The position numbers were made by a program, and so were the translations under genes. Below the pieces are notes generated by a model. It searched no databases, had not been told where the DNA came from, and saw only the letters and a list, made by a program, of their open reading frames with translations. From assembly GCA_034434895.1 (NCBI GenBank), contig DAOTYI010000263.1:1-25577 (forward strand): DNA of 25,577 bases, read 5' to 3'. Of the stretch, positions 1 through 6,679 are shown in pieces; within the stretch, counting starts at the first letter, position 1; the number at the start of each line of letters is the position of its first letter. Source of the DNA: DAOTXL01 sp034434895. GTDB lineage: Bacteria > Chloroflexota > Anaerolineae > JAAYZQ01.

Positions 1-966
1 CCTGAGCCTTCGGCCACGCCGGACCAGGTGCTCACGGCCCAGGCGATCCTGACCGCTGCGGCGGCTCAGCAACCTCAGCCGACGGCCACCGACACGCCGG
101 TGCCCAAACCACCGGCAGCCACAGCCACGCCCAAGCCGACGGCTGCGCCCAAGGCGTCGCTCGCGTCCTATGGGGTGATCTACAGCAACTTTGACGGCGG
201 GAATGAGGGGGACGAGAACAAGTACAACGTCTGGATCATGCGCGGCGACGGAAGTGAGGCCAGAAAGGTCATTGATAGGGGCTTTGAGCCAGCCTTTTCT
301 CCCACCGGTCACAAGGTTGCTTACTACCATTGTTGGACGGGTATCCGTATCTATGATCTGGACAAGAAGACAGAAAGGGAGGTTGCACCCGATCCCTGGG
401 CCGAGTTCGCCTCTTTCTCACCCGACGGCACGCGGCTCGTCTTTCACCAATGGGTGGGCAACTGGTGGAGTGCCGACGTCAGCCTGTATATCATCAATAC
501 CGACGGCAGCGGCCGCACCAAGCTGCCCGCGGGTATGCGACCTTCCTGGTCACCCAAAGGGGACCTGATTGTTTTCGATTCCTGCCGCGATACCAGTTGT
601 GGCATTTTTGTCGTCGGCGTCAACGGCCAGGGGTTGCGGCAGGTCACCAAAGATGGAGGCGGCAAGGCATCCTGGTCGCCCGACGGGAAAAAGATCGTCT
701 ACTCCGCCGAGGTTGAGGGGAATCCAGAGATCTTTGTGGTGAACCTGGATGGCTCTGGCAAGAAGCAGTTGACCAAAAACAGAGGCAACGATACCCTGCC
801 GGTCTATTCTCCCGACGGCCAGTATATCTACTTCTTGAGCGATCAGAACGGCACAGCCTGGGCTATCCGCGTCATGAGGCCTGATGGCTCGGATATCAAG
901 ACGATCCGCAAGGTCGGTGTCCCCCCTCGCTGGCAGTTCTCCCGGCTGTGGGTCGGCTGGTGGTAG
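1..966 (+). CDS. TolB/PD40-type beta-propeller protein, 5' end outside the window
   Basis: The reading frame is open from base 1, so the true start lies upstream; the GTG at 28 is only the first start codon inside the window. The visible N-terminal part is a low-complexity Ala/Pro/Thr linker of about 50 residues, typical of an extracytoplasmic or inter-domain spacer. It is followed by five or so blades carrying the PD40 signature (FSPDG, SWSPDG, YSPDG) alternating with NTDGSG/NLDGSG turns, the pattern of TolB and WD40-like beta-propellers. These folds bind proteins or glycans, and no catalytic residues are visible. The linker suggests the propeller is the C-terminal part of a larger, perhaps surface-exposed or kinase-fused protein, but the missing N-terminus is needed to say which. 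The family call is firm; the cellular role is unknown. A 55-bp gap separates it from the next gene. Confidence 0.8.
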   Translation, partial: PEPSATPDQVLTAQAILTAAAAQQPQPTATDTPVPKPPAATATPKPTAAPKASLASYGVIYSNFDGGNEGDENKYNVWIMRGDGSEARKVIDRGFEPAFSPTGHKVAYYHCWTGIRIYDLDKKTEREVAPDPWAEFASFSPDGTRLVFHQWVGNWWSADVSLYIINTDGSGRTKLPAGMRPSWSPKGDLIVFDSCRDTSCGIFVVGVNGQGLRQVTKDGGGKASWSPDGKKIVYSAEVEGNPEIFVVNLDGSGKKQLTKNRGNDTLPVYSPDGQYIYFLSDQNGTAWAIRVMRPDGSDIKTIRKVGVPPRWQFSRLWVGWW

Positions 967-1021
967 GCCCGGCCGTGGATGAAAGCTGAAGAAGGCCGAA
1001 CCTTTTGACAGGAGGAGCACT

Positions 1022-1522
1022 TTGGAAACCAGGCTGACCGGTCGAGTATGGAAATATGGCGACGATGTCAACACCGACGTCATCTTTCCCGGCAAATATA
1101 CCTATAGCATCCAAGACCGTCAGGAGATGGCCCGGCACGCCCTGGAGGACCTGGACCCTGAATTTGTGACGCATGTCCGGCCAGGGGACATCATCGTCGC
1201 CGGCAAGAACTGGGGCTGCGGCAGTTCGCGGGAGCAGGCGGTCATCTGCCTGAAGGAGGCGGGAGTGGGGGCCATCGTGGCCCGCAGTTTTGCCCGCATC
1301 TACTTCCGCAACTGCATCAACGAGGGCCTGCCCATCGTCACCTGCGACGCGGTGGACACGGTGGAAACAGGCGACGAGATCACCATTGACTTTGCTGCCG
1401 GCCGGGTCTTGACCCCCGGCGGCGAGTACACCTTTCCGCCCCTGGACCCTTCGGTGATGGACATCCTCAGCAGCGGGGGATTGGTGCCCTATGTCAGGCG
1501 CAAGCTGGGGCTGGCCCAGTAG
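1022..1522 (+). CDS. leuD: 3-isopropylmalate dehydratase small subunit-like protein (aconitase swivel domain)
   Basis: This 166-residue protein has the length of archaeal-type LeuD/HacB small subunits. The start is TTG at 1022, set by GGAGGAG at 1011-1017. The family motifs are the GDDVNTD strand at residues 13-19 and the GCGSSREQA loop at 65-73, which closes over the substrate. Such subunits join a LeuC-type Fe-S subunit to isomerise 2-isopropylmalate in leucine synthesis, or homologous tricarboxylates. The specificity loop reads KYTYS (25-29) rather than the usual YLxT, so the exact substrate is uncertain. No large subunit is adjacent; the upstream gene is unrelated. The stop codon TAG lies inside a 28-bp palindromic repeat. 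A beta-decarboxylating dehydrogenase follows after an intervening toxin-antitoxin pair, supporting a role in a leucine-like 2-oxoacid elongation route. Confidence 0.85.
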   Translation: METRLTGRVWKYGDDVNTDVIFPGKYTYSIQDRQEMARHALEDLDPEFVTHVRPGDIIVAGKNWGCGSSREQAVICLKEAGVGAIVARSFARIYFRNCINEGLPIVTCDAVDTVETGDEITIDFAAGRVLTPGGEYTFPPLDPSVMDILSSGGLVPYVRRKLGLAQ

Positions 1523-1546
1523 GGCAACTGCGAGCAGTTGCCCTAC
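1519..1546. repeat. 28-bp palindrome, copy 1 (overlaps leuD stop)
   Basis: This is a perfect inverted repeat: GTAGGGCAACTGC, a 2-nt GA centre, then its exact reverse complement. The leuD stop codon (1520-1522) is part of the left arm. The same palindrome recurs at 1661-1688, 2476-2503 and about 6680-6705, always beyond a gene 3' end. There is no T-run, so it is better called REP-like than an intrinsic terminator. Confidence 0.9.
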
Positions 1547-1597
1547 AAACTTGCAGAGGCCACGCCTGAAGGTGTCTTTCCCGCCGAAACGGGTGCC

Positions 1598-1687
1598 GGT
1601 GCGTCGGCGCGTGTGGCCCGCAGCCCAGGAGTCCGTGGTTGTGGGCTGAGGCCTGGCAGGGTAGGGCAACTGCTCGCAGTTGCCCTA
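1598..1687 (+). repeat. 90-bp direct repeat, left copy flanking the vapBC-like pair
   Basis: It matches 2413-2502 at 89 of 90 positions; the one difference is T versus C at 1613/2428. The last part of each copy is the 28-bp palindrome. The two copies bracket the toxin-antitoxin pair almost exactly. Confidence 0.92.
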
Positions 1688-1688
1688 C
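1661..1688. repeat. 28-bp palindrome, copy 2
   Basis: Perfect 13-bp arms (GTAGGGCAACTGC and its complement) surround a TC centre. It forms the right end of the left 90-bp direct repeat, 33 bp before the antitoxin start. Confidence 0.9.
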
Positions 1689-1721
1689 CAAAGTTTCCAC
1701 CTGTTCATTCGAGGACAAAGT

Positions 1722-1934
1722 ATGTATGCCATAGAATTCCAAACCACTGTCAAGAACGGCTTTATCGAGATTCCTCGCCAGTATCTCAGGAATCTCACGA
1801 AGCGGGTACACGTGATCCTGGTGTTTGAGGAACCCGCCAAAACCACTGTGAATTTCATTGACCAGCTACTTGCCCATCCTGTACAAATGAAAGGCTTCCG
1901 TCCCTTGACCCGAGAAGAAGTCTATGCCAGATAA
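1722..1934 (+). CDS. VapB-like (AbrB-type) antitoxin
   Basis: This 70-residue protein has an N-terminal strand pattern (MYAIEFQTTVKNGFIEIP) resembling the swapped-hairpin DNA-binding domain of small AbrB/VapB-like antitoxins. A short C-terminal tail (residues about 46-70, ending in LTREEVYAR) would wrap the toxin. I chose the ATG at 1722 over the upstream in-frame ATG at 1680 because 1680 falls inside the palindromic repeat, while 1722 has GAGG at 1711-1714 and begins at the conserved fold. The gene overlaps the PIN toxin by 11 bp, the usual translationally coupled antitoxin-first order. Autorepression with the toxin is expected from the family and not seen directly. The pair is enclosed by 90-bp direct repeats, suggesting it arrived as a unit. 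Confidence 0.8.
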   Translation: MYAIEFQTTVKNGFIEIPRQYLRNLTKRVHVILVFEEPAKTTVNFIDQLLAHPVQMKGFRPLTREEVYAR

Positions 1935-2352
1935 TCAGGTCACCCCCTGCTTCATTGACACGAATATCTGGCTGTATGCCTTCATTCAAGCGGATGACAC
2001 AGCCAGGTCTGCAACTGCGCGCACGTTGATTCAAGAGACCGAACCTGTCATCAGCACACAGGTGATCAACGAGGTGTGCGTCAATTTGCTGCAACGTGCC
2101 AACTTCACCGAAGAACAGGTCAGCCGACTTGTCGAGTCGTTCTACGAGAAATACCTGGTCATTGAGTTGAACAGGTCAATCCTGCTGATGGCATCTCAAC
2201 TGCGCCAGCGGTATTCGTTGTCCTTTTGGGACAGCACAATTGTAGCGAGTGCGTTGAGTGCTGGCGTTCCCATTCTGTATTCTGAAGACATGCAACACGG
2301 ATTGACCATCGAGGAACAACTGCAGGTGCGCAATCCGTTTGTCCAGAGATAG
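1924..2352 (+). CDS. VapC-like PIN-domain toxin (ribonuclease)
   Basis: This 142-residue PIN-domain protein is the usual VapC length. The acidic metal-binding residues are in place: D12 in FIDTNIW, E50 in the VINEV helix, D103 in SFWDSTIVASAL and D122 in YSEDMQ. PIN toxins cleave RNA, often tRNA, when freed from the antitoxin; the target of this one cannot be read from sequence. Its ATG at 1924 lies within the end of the antitoxin gene (11-bp overlap). All four active-site acids are kept and the frame is intact, so the toxin is probably functional. Family assignment is secure; the toxic activity and the name VapC are inferred from fold and pairing. Confidence 0.88.
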   Translation: MPDNQVTPCFIDTNIWLYAFIQADDTARSATARTLIQETEPVISTQVINEVCVNLLQRANFTEEQVSRLVESFYEKYLVIELNRSILLMASQLRQRYSLSFWDSTIVASALSAGVPILYSEDMQHGLTIEEQLQVRNPFVQR

Positions 2353-2412
2353 CTCCGATTGTTGGGATTACTATATTCGGCGATACGCCAGGTTCTATCA
2401 GGAACAGAAGCT

Positions 2413-2502
2413 GGTGCGTCGGCGCGTGCGGCCCGCAGCCCAGGAGTCCGTGGTTGTGGGCTGAGGCCTGGCAGGGTAGGGCAACTGCTCGCAGTTGCCC
2501 TA
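2413..2502 (+). repeat. 90-bp direct repeat, right copy flanking the vapBC-like pair
   Basis: This is the second copy of the repeat at 1598-1687, with one mismatch. It begins 60 bp after the toxin stop and ends 27 bp before the dehydrogenase start, so the ribosome binding site of that gene lies just outside it. Confidence 0.92.
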
Positions 2503-2503
2503 T
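2476..2503. repeat. 28-bp palindrome, copy 3
   Basis: The palindrome is the same as at 1661-1688 with one arm mismatch at the last base (T for C). It forms the right end of the right 90-bp direct repeat. Confidence 0.88.
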
Positions 2504-2529
2504 AAATACAAAAAGGGAGGACTGAGAGT

Positions 2530-3621
2530 ATGGCCAGGTACAGAATCGCCTGGTTACCGGGCGACGGCATCGGTGTAGATGTGACCGAGGCCACGAAAAT
2601 CGTGTTGGACCGCATTGGCCTGGATGCCGAGTATATCCACGGCGACATCGGCTGGGAGTTCTGGCGCAGAGAGGGGGATGCCCTGCCCCGGCGCACGTTG
2701 GAGATGATGAAAGAGACCGATTGTGCCTTCTTCGGGGCCATCACCTCCAAAGGCCAGGACAAGGCGGAGAAAGAGCTGCTGCCGGAGTTGCAGGGCAAGG
2801 GCTACAGCTACCGCAGCCCCATCGTGCGGATGCGCCAGTTGTTGGACCTGTATATCTGCCTGCGGCCGTGCAAGGCCTATCCAGGCAACCCGCTGAACTA
2901 TCGGGAGGGGATTGACCTGGTGGTCTTTCGCGAGAACACGGAGGGGATGTATATCGGCGTCGAGTATCCTCACGTGCCGGAAGAGTTCTATGCCGTCAAG
3001 GGGATGGACAAGATCCCGCGCCATGCTGCCATCTCCTTGCGGGCCATTACGCCGGAGGCATCGGAGCGGATCGTGCGGGCGGCGTTCGAGTATGCCCGCA
3101 AATACCACCGCAAAAAGGTGACGGCGGTGCACAAGGCCAACGTCCTGCGCCTGACCGATGCTGTGTTTATGGAGGCGGCCCGCAAAGTGGCAGCCGAATA
3201 TCCCGACATCCCCTTCGAGGACGCCAACATTGACGCGATGGGGATGTGGTTGCTCAAGAACCCCCTCAACTACGATGTGATCGTCACCACCAACCTGTTC
3301 GGCGACATCATCTCCGACCTGTGCGCCCAGATGGTGGGCGGCCTGGGCTTTGGCTGCAGCGGCAATATCGGCACAAACTATGCCGTCTTTGAGCCGACCC
3401 ACGGTTCGGCGCCCAAATATGCCGGGCAGTACAAGGTCAACCCCATCGCCGCCATCCTGGCCGCCAGGATGATGCTCGACTGGCTGGGTGAGAGCGACAA
3501 GGCGGCCCAGATCGAGGGGGCGGTCGCTGCCGTCCTGGCCGAGGGCAAGGTCCGCACCTACGACATGGGGGGCAACAACAGCACCCTGGAGATGGCCCAC
3601 GCCATTGCCGACAGACTGTAA
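2530..3621 (+). CDS. Isocitrate/isopropylmalate dehydrogenase family protein (LeuB-like)
   Basis: This 363-residue beta-decarboxylating dehydrogenase acts on a 2-hydroxy-3-carboxy acid with Mg2+ and NAD(P)+. The start ATG has GGGAGGA just upstream. Visible landmarks are the GDGIG turn (11-15), R102, R112 and R134 for substrate carboxylates, catalytic K202, and the Mg-binding acids around D235, D259 and D263. The substrate helix reads RSPIVRMR (95-102): the Ser of isocitrate dehydrogenase is kept but its Asn is replaced by Ile. The coenzyme loop HGSAPKYAGQ (291-300) carries the Lys-Tyr pair that marks NADP-dependent isocitrate dehydrogenase; most LeuB proteins have an acidic residue there. The nearby LeuD-like gene suggests isopropylmalate, homoisocitrate or a related acid. 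The family is certain; substrate and cofactor are open, so I give no gene symbol. Confidence 0.85.
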   Translation: MARYRIAWLPGDGIGVDVTEATKIVLDRIGLDAEYIHGDIGWEFWRREGDALPRRTLEMMKETDCAFFGAITSKGQDKAEKELLPELQGKGYSYRSPIVRMRQLLDLYICLRPCKAYPGNPLNYREGIDLVVFRENTEGMYIGVEYPHVPEEFYAVKGMDKIPRHAAISLRAITPEASERIVRAAFEYARKYHRKKVTAVHKANVLRLTDAVFMEAARKVAAEYPDIPFEDANIDAMGMWLLKNPLNYDVIVTTNLFGDIISDLCAQMVGGLGFGCSGNIGTNYAVFEPTHGSAPKYAGQYKVNPIAAILAARMMLDWLGESDKAAQIEGAVAAVLAEGKVRTYDMGGNNSTLEMAHAIADRL

Positions 3622-3624
3622 ACA

Positions 3625-3669
3625 GGTCAGCCTCCCGCAGGGTGCTGACCGGCCTGCGGGAGGCTTTTT
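3625..3669 (+). terminator. Intrinsic terminator with a competing upstream hairpin
   Basis: A perfect 12-bp stem (GCCTCCCGCAGG at 3630-3641 with its complement at 3653-3664) is followed by five T residues (3665-3669), a strong rho-independent terminator for the dehydrogenase transcript. A second 7-bp stem, GGTCAGC (3625-3631) with GCTGACC (3644-3650), encloses the terminator left arm in its loop. The two stems share two bases and interleave, so they may compete or form a pseudoknot. The next gene starts 17 bp downstream. Confidence 0.85.
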
Positions 3670-3685
3670 GAATGGGGGAGAGGCC

Positions 3686-4900
3686 ATGGATTTCGAGTGG
3701 AACGAGGAACAGCGCCTGTGGCGGCAGGCGGTGCGCGATTTTGCCCAGAAAGAGATCGCCCCCCGTGTACGGGAGATTGACACCCAGGAGCGCATCCCGC
3801 CGGAGATCATCAAAGGGATGGCCGGCCTGGGGCTGCTGGGGCCGGTCTGCTCGGAAGCGTATGGCGGCGCAGGCATGGACTGGACCATGGCCGCCATCGC
3901 GGCGGAGGAGCTGGGGCGGGCCGACATCAGCCTGGCTGTGCCGGTGCTCTATCTGGTGGAAGCGGCCTGGGGCTTTATCTTTGACCGCTACGGCAGCCCT
4001 GAACTCAAGGCTCAGCTGCTGCCCCGCGTGACGGCCGGCGACGCTTTTCTGGGCATCGCTACCACCGAGCCGGAAGGCGGCTCCGACATCCTGGGCGCCT
4101 GCCGCACCAGGGCGGTGCGCCAGGGGGATGAATGGGTGATCAACGGCGAAAAGATGTATATCAGCGGCGTGCGGGAGTCCCTGGCAATGGGGGGCATCCA
4201 TCTGGTGCTGGCCCGCACCGAACCCGATCCGGCCGCCGGTCACAGGGCCTTCACCTTCTTCGCCCTGCCCCTCAAAGGGACGCCGGGCATCACTCCGACC
4301 TTTTTCCGGGACATGGGGCGGATGGGCATCTCCACCGGCGGCTTTGCCCTGCAGGATGTGCGCCTGCCAGACAGCCACATCGTAGGCCAGGTGAACCGGG
4401 GTTTTTACCACGCGATGGAGGGCTTTTCGGCGGCGCGGGTGCTCATCGGGGCTACCTGCGTGGGCGCAGCCGAGGCGGTGCTGGAGATGGGCATGGACCA
4501 TATCAAGCAGCGCCGCGCCTTTGGCCGGCCGCTGGCCTCTTATGAGGGCATCTCCTTCCCGTTGGCCAACCACTATGCCAGCCTGGAGAGCACCCGGCTG
4601 TTGGTCTACAAAGCAGCCTGGATCATGGATCAGAAGTACGGCCCCGGCACGCGCACCCATGCCGACATCGCCCTGGCGGCGGCGCTGGCCAAGCTCCGCG
4701 CCCCGCAGGTCGGCTTTGAGATTATGAACGAGGTCGCCGACTGGTTCGGGGCCATGGCCTATACCCAGGAGTGCCCGGTTGAGATGGGCATCCGGGGCAT
4801 CCGTTCCTACTCCATCGGTGCGGAAGGGACGATGAACATCATGCGCCTGATCATCGCCCGGGAGCTGCTGGGACCGGAGTTTCTGCCTTACCGCCAATGA
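3686..4900 (+). CDS. Acyl-CoA dehydrogenase (FAD-dependent)
   Basis: This 404-residue protein has the full length of the family and oxidises an acyl-CoA to the trans-2-enoyl-CoA, passing electrons to ETF. Three domains run in order: N-terminal helices (1-115), the beta domain with the FAD-contacting TTEPEGGSD motif (126-134), and C-terminal helices with QRRAFGRPL (285-293). The likely catalytic base is E380 in GAEGT, equivalent to the Glu of medium- and short-chain enzymes; the preceding Tyr of the usual YEGT is Ala here. I chose the ATG at 3686 because it has GGGGGAG upstream and begins at the conserved MDFEWNEEQ; the open frame extends upstream only as antisense-like sequence through the terminator. 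The chain length or branching of the substrate cannot be told. The stop overlaps the next start (ATGA), implying translational coupling. Confidence 0.92.
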   Translation: MDFEWNEEQRLWRQAVRDFAQKEIAPRVREIDTQERIPPEIIKGMAGLGLLGPVCSEAYGGAGMDWTMAAIAAEELGRADISLAVPVLYLVEAAWGFIFDRYGSPELKAQLLPRVTAGDAFLGIATTEPEGGSDILGACRTRAVRQGDEWVINGEKMYISGVRESLAMGGIHLVLARTEPDPAAGHRAFTFFALPLKGTPGITPTFFRDMGRMGISTGGFALQDVRLPDSHIVGQVNRGFYHAMEGFSAARVLIGATCVGAAEAVLEMGMDHIKQRRAFGRPLASYEGISFPLANHYASLESTRLLVYKAAWIMDQKYGPGTRTHADIALAAALAKLRAPQVGFEIMNEVADWFGAMAYTQECPVEMGIRGIRSYSIGAEGTMNIMRLIIARELLGPEFLPYRQ

Positions 4901-5325
4901 AGGTCTTTATTGCCGGCATCATGCAGGGCTCGCGGCTGGATCGCTACATTGATGCCCAGGACTACCGCCGCATCATCGCCGGGGCGATCCGGGAGCAGAT
5001 CGCCGATGTGGAGATCGTGGACCCCAACGAACTCCACCCCAACGGCGTGGACTATGACGACGAACGGGCCAAAAAGACGTTGCTGGAGATGGCTGCCCTG
5101 GCCGGCCAGGCCGACCTGGTGGTCGCCTATGTGCCCCAGGCCAGCATGGGCACGGCCATCGAGATGTGGGAGGCGTTCCGGTCCGGTGTGCCGGTGGTCA
5201 CCATCTCGCCCATGACCGCCAACTGGGTGGTCAGACATCTGTCGGCAACCGTGCTGCCTGACCTGCGCACCTTTTGCGCGTGGGTAGCCGGCGGTGGACT
5301 TGACAACCTGGCCAATCTGGGCTAA
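4897..5325 (+). CDS. Nucleoside 2-deoxyribosyltransferase-like protein
   Basis: This 142-residue protein has the fold pattern of the nucleoside 2-deoxyribosyltransferase family: an N-terminal strand MKVFIAGIMQ, a central Asp (D73 in ADLVVAYVP) and the GTAIEMWEA helix start (85-93), where E89 sits at the position of the family's nucleophilic Glu. Family members cleave or exchange the glycosidic bond of deoxyribonucleosides or act on nucleotides; many distant members have unknown substrates. Its ATG overlaps the acyl-CoA dehydrogenase stop by 4 bp, so the two are co-translated, although no metabolic link between them is obvious. The last codons contain the -35 and -10 boxes of the downstream tRNA promoter. 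The superfamily is likely; the exact reaction is unknown. Confidence 0.7.
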   Translation: MKVFIAGIMQGSRLDRYIDAQDYRRIIAGAIREQIADVEIVDPNELHPNGVDYDDERAKKTLLEMAALAGQADLVVAYVPQASMGTAIEMWEAFRSGVPVVTISPMTANWVVRHLSATVLPDLRTFCAWVAGGGLDNLANLG

Positions 5326-5328
5326 AAT
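5300..5328 (+). promoter_or_regulatory. Sigma70-type promoter for tRNA-Arg
   Basis: TTGACA (5300-5305) and TAAAAT (5323-5328) are separated by 17 bp, close to consensus. The -35 box lies in the last codons of the preceding gene and the -10 box begins with that gene's TAA stop. Transcription would start near 5335, about 120 nt before the tRNA. Confidence 0.75.
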
Positions 5329-5334
5329 CAATAC

Positions 5335-5455
5335 GGTTCAGGTAAAGACCGGAGTCGAAGCTTCAGCCGGCCTTTTCCGCCTGAAGGCTCCGCCTCTGCT
5401 GCTTATCTAAAAATAGCGAAGGCCAGGCACTCGAAGCGGTGCCTGGCCCCTGAAA
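5335..5455 (+). other. Structured leader before tRNA-Arg
   Basis: This 120-nt stretch lies between the promoter and the tRNA. It contains a perfect 10-bp hairpin (GGCCAGGCAC at 5421-5430, complement at 5439-5448, 8-nt loop) and an imperfect hairpin around 5350-5393 (CTTCAG with CTGAAG). On the opposite strand the 10-bp hairpin is followed by a T-rich stretch (5420 to 5405) and could terminate leftward transcription. I recognise no known RNA family here. Confidence 0.4.
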
Positions 5456-5528
5456 GCCCCCATAGCTCAGTGGAGAGAGCAACTGCCTTCTAAGCAGTGG
5501 GCCGCAGGTTCGAATCCTGCTGGGGGTG
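5456..5528 (+). tRNA. tRNA-Arg (anticodon TCT)
   Basis: A full cloverleaf can be drawn. The acceptor GCCCCCA (5456-5462) pairs with TGGGGGT (5521-5527) with one G-U pair. The D stem is GCTC/GAGC, the anticodon stem ACTGC/GCAGT has loop CTTCTAA giving anticodon TCT at 5489-5491, and the T stem GCAGG/CCTGC has loop TTCGAAT. The discriminator base is G and the 3' CCA is not encoded. It reads AGA codons (and AGG by wobble). It stands alone, with no neighbouring tRNA genes. Confidence 0.95.
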
Positions 5529-5537
5529 CTCGGCGCC

Positions 5538-5915
5538 CTATCCCAGAAGCTCCCATATTTTGGCGATCAACGTATTGACCTCAAACGGCTTGACCAGATA
5601 GCTCTCGAACATCCCGGCGTGGGCTTCTGTCCGCGCCGGGTCTTCTTTGGGATGTTTGGCGCTGATGATGATCACCGGGATCGAGCGGAGGTGATCGTCG
5701 GCCTTGATCCTCTCCAGCAGGGCCCAGCCATCCACATCCCGCATCATCAGGTCGAGCAGGAGCAGGTCGGCCCCATCCTTTCGCAGCCGCTCCAGCCCTT
5801 CCTGGGCCCCCCGGGCCAGCAGCGGCTCATATCCTGCCCGCCTGACGATCTGGTCGAGCAGACTGAGCGTACCGGGGTCATCCTCCACAATGAGAATTCG
5901 ATGCTTCTGCACCAT
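5538..5915 (-). CDS. Single-domain response regulator (CheY-like)
   Basis: This 125-residue receiver domain has no output domain. Acidic pocket residues E11, D12 and D13 precede the phosphoacceptor D55 in LLLLDLMM, and K109 in YLVKPFE completes the active site. Such proteins act by protein-protein contact or as phosphate relays. I chose the ATG at 5915 (MVQKHRILIVEDD) because an AGGGAAG ribosome binding site lies a few bases upstream and the fold starts there; the longer frame from 5945 adds ten unconserved residues. It is the last gene of the minus-strand series, separated from the ferritin-like gene by a MITE-like repeat. No kinase is adjacent; the histidine kinase at 12196-13881 is a possible but unproven partner. 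Confidence 0.9.
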   Translation of the reverse strand: MVQKHRILIVEDDPGTLSLLDQIVRRAGYEPLLARGAQEGLERLRKDGADLLLLDLMMRDVDGWALLERIKADDHLRSIPVIIISAKHPKEDPARTEAHAGMFESYLVKPFEVNTLIAKIWELLG

Positions 5916-5949
5916 TTCTTCCCTTCTTGGAATTACCTCGACCATCTTT

Positions 5950-5966
5950 GATTCGACCTCACCCCT
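5950..5966. repeat. 17-bp sequence shared with the window's right edge
   Basis: GATTCGACCTCACCCCT here is identical to 25549-25565. Here it abuts the left end of a MITE-like element. It appears to be a fragment of a longer dispersed intergenic repeat. Confidence 0.6.
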
Positions 5967-6087
5967 CTGAAAACCACCAAGGACACGAAGGACACCAGGG
6001 GCACCATGCGGTTTTTTTTATTCGTTTCCTTCGTGTTCCTTTGTGACCTTTATGTCTTTGTGGTAAGCTCTTCAGACCGGCTCTGAG
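5966..6087 (+). repeat. MITE-like element, copy A
   Basis: This is an intergenic element of about 120 bp with a purine-rich left half (AAAACCACCAAGGACACGAAGG) complementary in outline to its pyrimidine-rich right half (CCTTCGTGTTCCTTTGTG ... TTTGTGGTAAGC). The ends TCTGAAAA and CTTCAGA are inverted. It is homologous to copies at 11120-11226 (opposite orientation) and 20905-21018. This copy has an A/T-rich insertion and a diverged middle near 6000-6020. No coding capacity. Confidence 0.85.
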
Positions 6088-6106
6088 AGCTTGTGGAATC
6101 AAAGAC

Positions 6107-6622
6107 TCAAGGGACAGGAGGACCAGGTATGGCCTGCACCGCCCGCCGCCGTGTTGCACTTTTGAACGGCGCCGGAAAGTCGAACATCAGCCGGGCGATG
6201 TGATCCTGCAATTGGGACCTCAAGAAGAGGTGTGTCGTCTCATCTGAGGTAGAGGAACTGATCAGAAATTCAAAGATGACGTTGATTTCCGAGTGTTCCT
6301 TGTGGTTGGCCAGCTCATAAGCATCATCCAGGTTCTGGACCTGCCTCAGCACCTCTGCCACCGGAAGCGGAAGGCTGTGGCGCACATCCTGCCAGAGGAG
6401 AGGGTCAACCGGCGCAGACAGTTGTTCGGGGGTTGCCCGGTCGCGGATCTGCTCCAACCATTGGGCATGTCTCGCTTCCTCGATCGCATATCCGGCCCAG
6501 AAATCGGCCACGTCCGGTTGGTGAGCAAACAGTTTCTCAAACCCCTGGTAGAGTTCCTGGGCCGCCTTCTCGGCGGCAATCGCCAGTTCAAACATCCTGC
6601 CGATGGTTGCTTCGTCTGTCAT
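6107..6622 (-). CDS. Ferritin-like (rubrerythrin-type) diiron protein
   Basis: This 171-residue all-helical protein has the ferritin-like four-helix layout. Candidate iron ligands are E18 in helix 1, E49 and H52 in EEARH (helix 2), a Glu in the NHKEHSEI helix (about 109-117), and E128 with H131 in DETTH (helix 4). Two ExxH motifs spaced this way are the hallmark of a diiron site. There is no C-terminal rubredoxin domain; the tail after residue 150 is basic and Pro-rich. Family members handle iron or reduce peroxide. The ATG at 6622 has a GAGGAG site upstream. It lies 85 bp after pepA, with a palindromic repeat between, and the OsmC-like gene upstream fits an oxidative-stress theme. The precise activity is unknown. 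Confidence 0.78.
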   Translation of the reverse strand: MTDEATIGRMFELAIAAEKAAQELYQGFEKLFAHQPDVADFWAGYAIEEARHAQWLEQIRDRATPEQLSAPVDPLLWQDVRHSLPLPVAEVLRQVQNLDDAYELANHKEHSEINVIFEFLISSSTSDETTHLFLRSQLQDHIARLMFDFPAPFKSATRRRAVQAIPGPPVP

Positions 6623-6679
6623 CGTTCTCCTCTGCTGTGTGCGGCTCTCTCGACAATGTTAAACTCAATGAACTGAGTG

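Noticed and set aside
1538..1828. Open frame (96 codons) covering the region before the antitoxin
   Set aside because: It runs through the palindromic and direct repeats and overlaps the real antitoxin in another frame; it has no ribosome binding site.
3437..4897. Long minus-strand open frame (486 codons) opposite the acyl-CoA dehydrogenase
   Set aside because: It is antisense to a complete acyl-CoA dehydrogenase and spans the terminator; composition is that of a shadow frame.
5335..5455. Leader before tRNA-Arg as an SRP RNA, 6S RNA or tmRNA gene
   Set aside because: It has hairpins but none of the conserved motifs of these RNAs (no SRP GGAA tetraloop region, no tmRNA tRNA-like ends).
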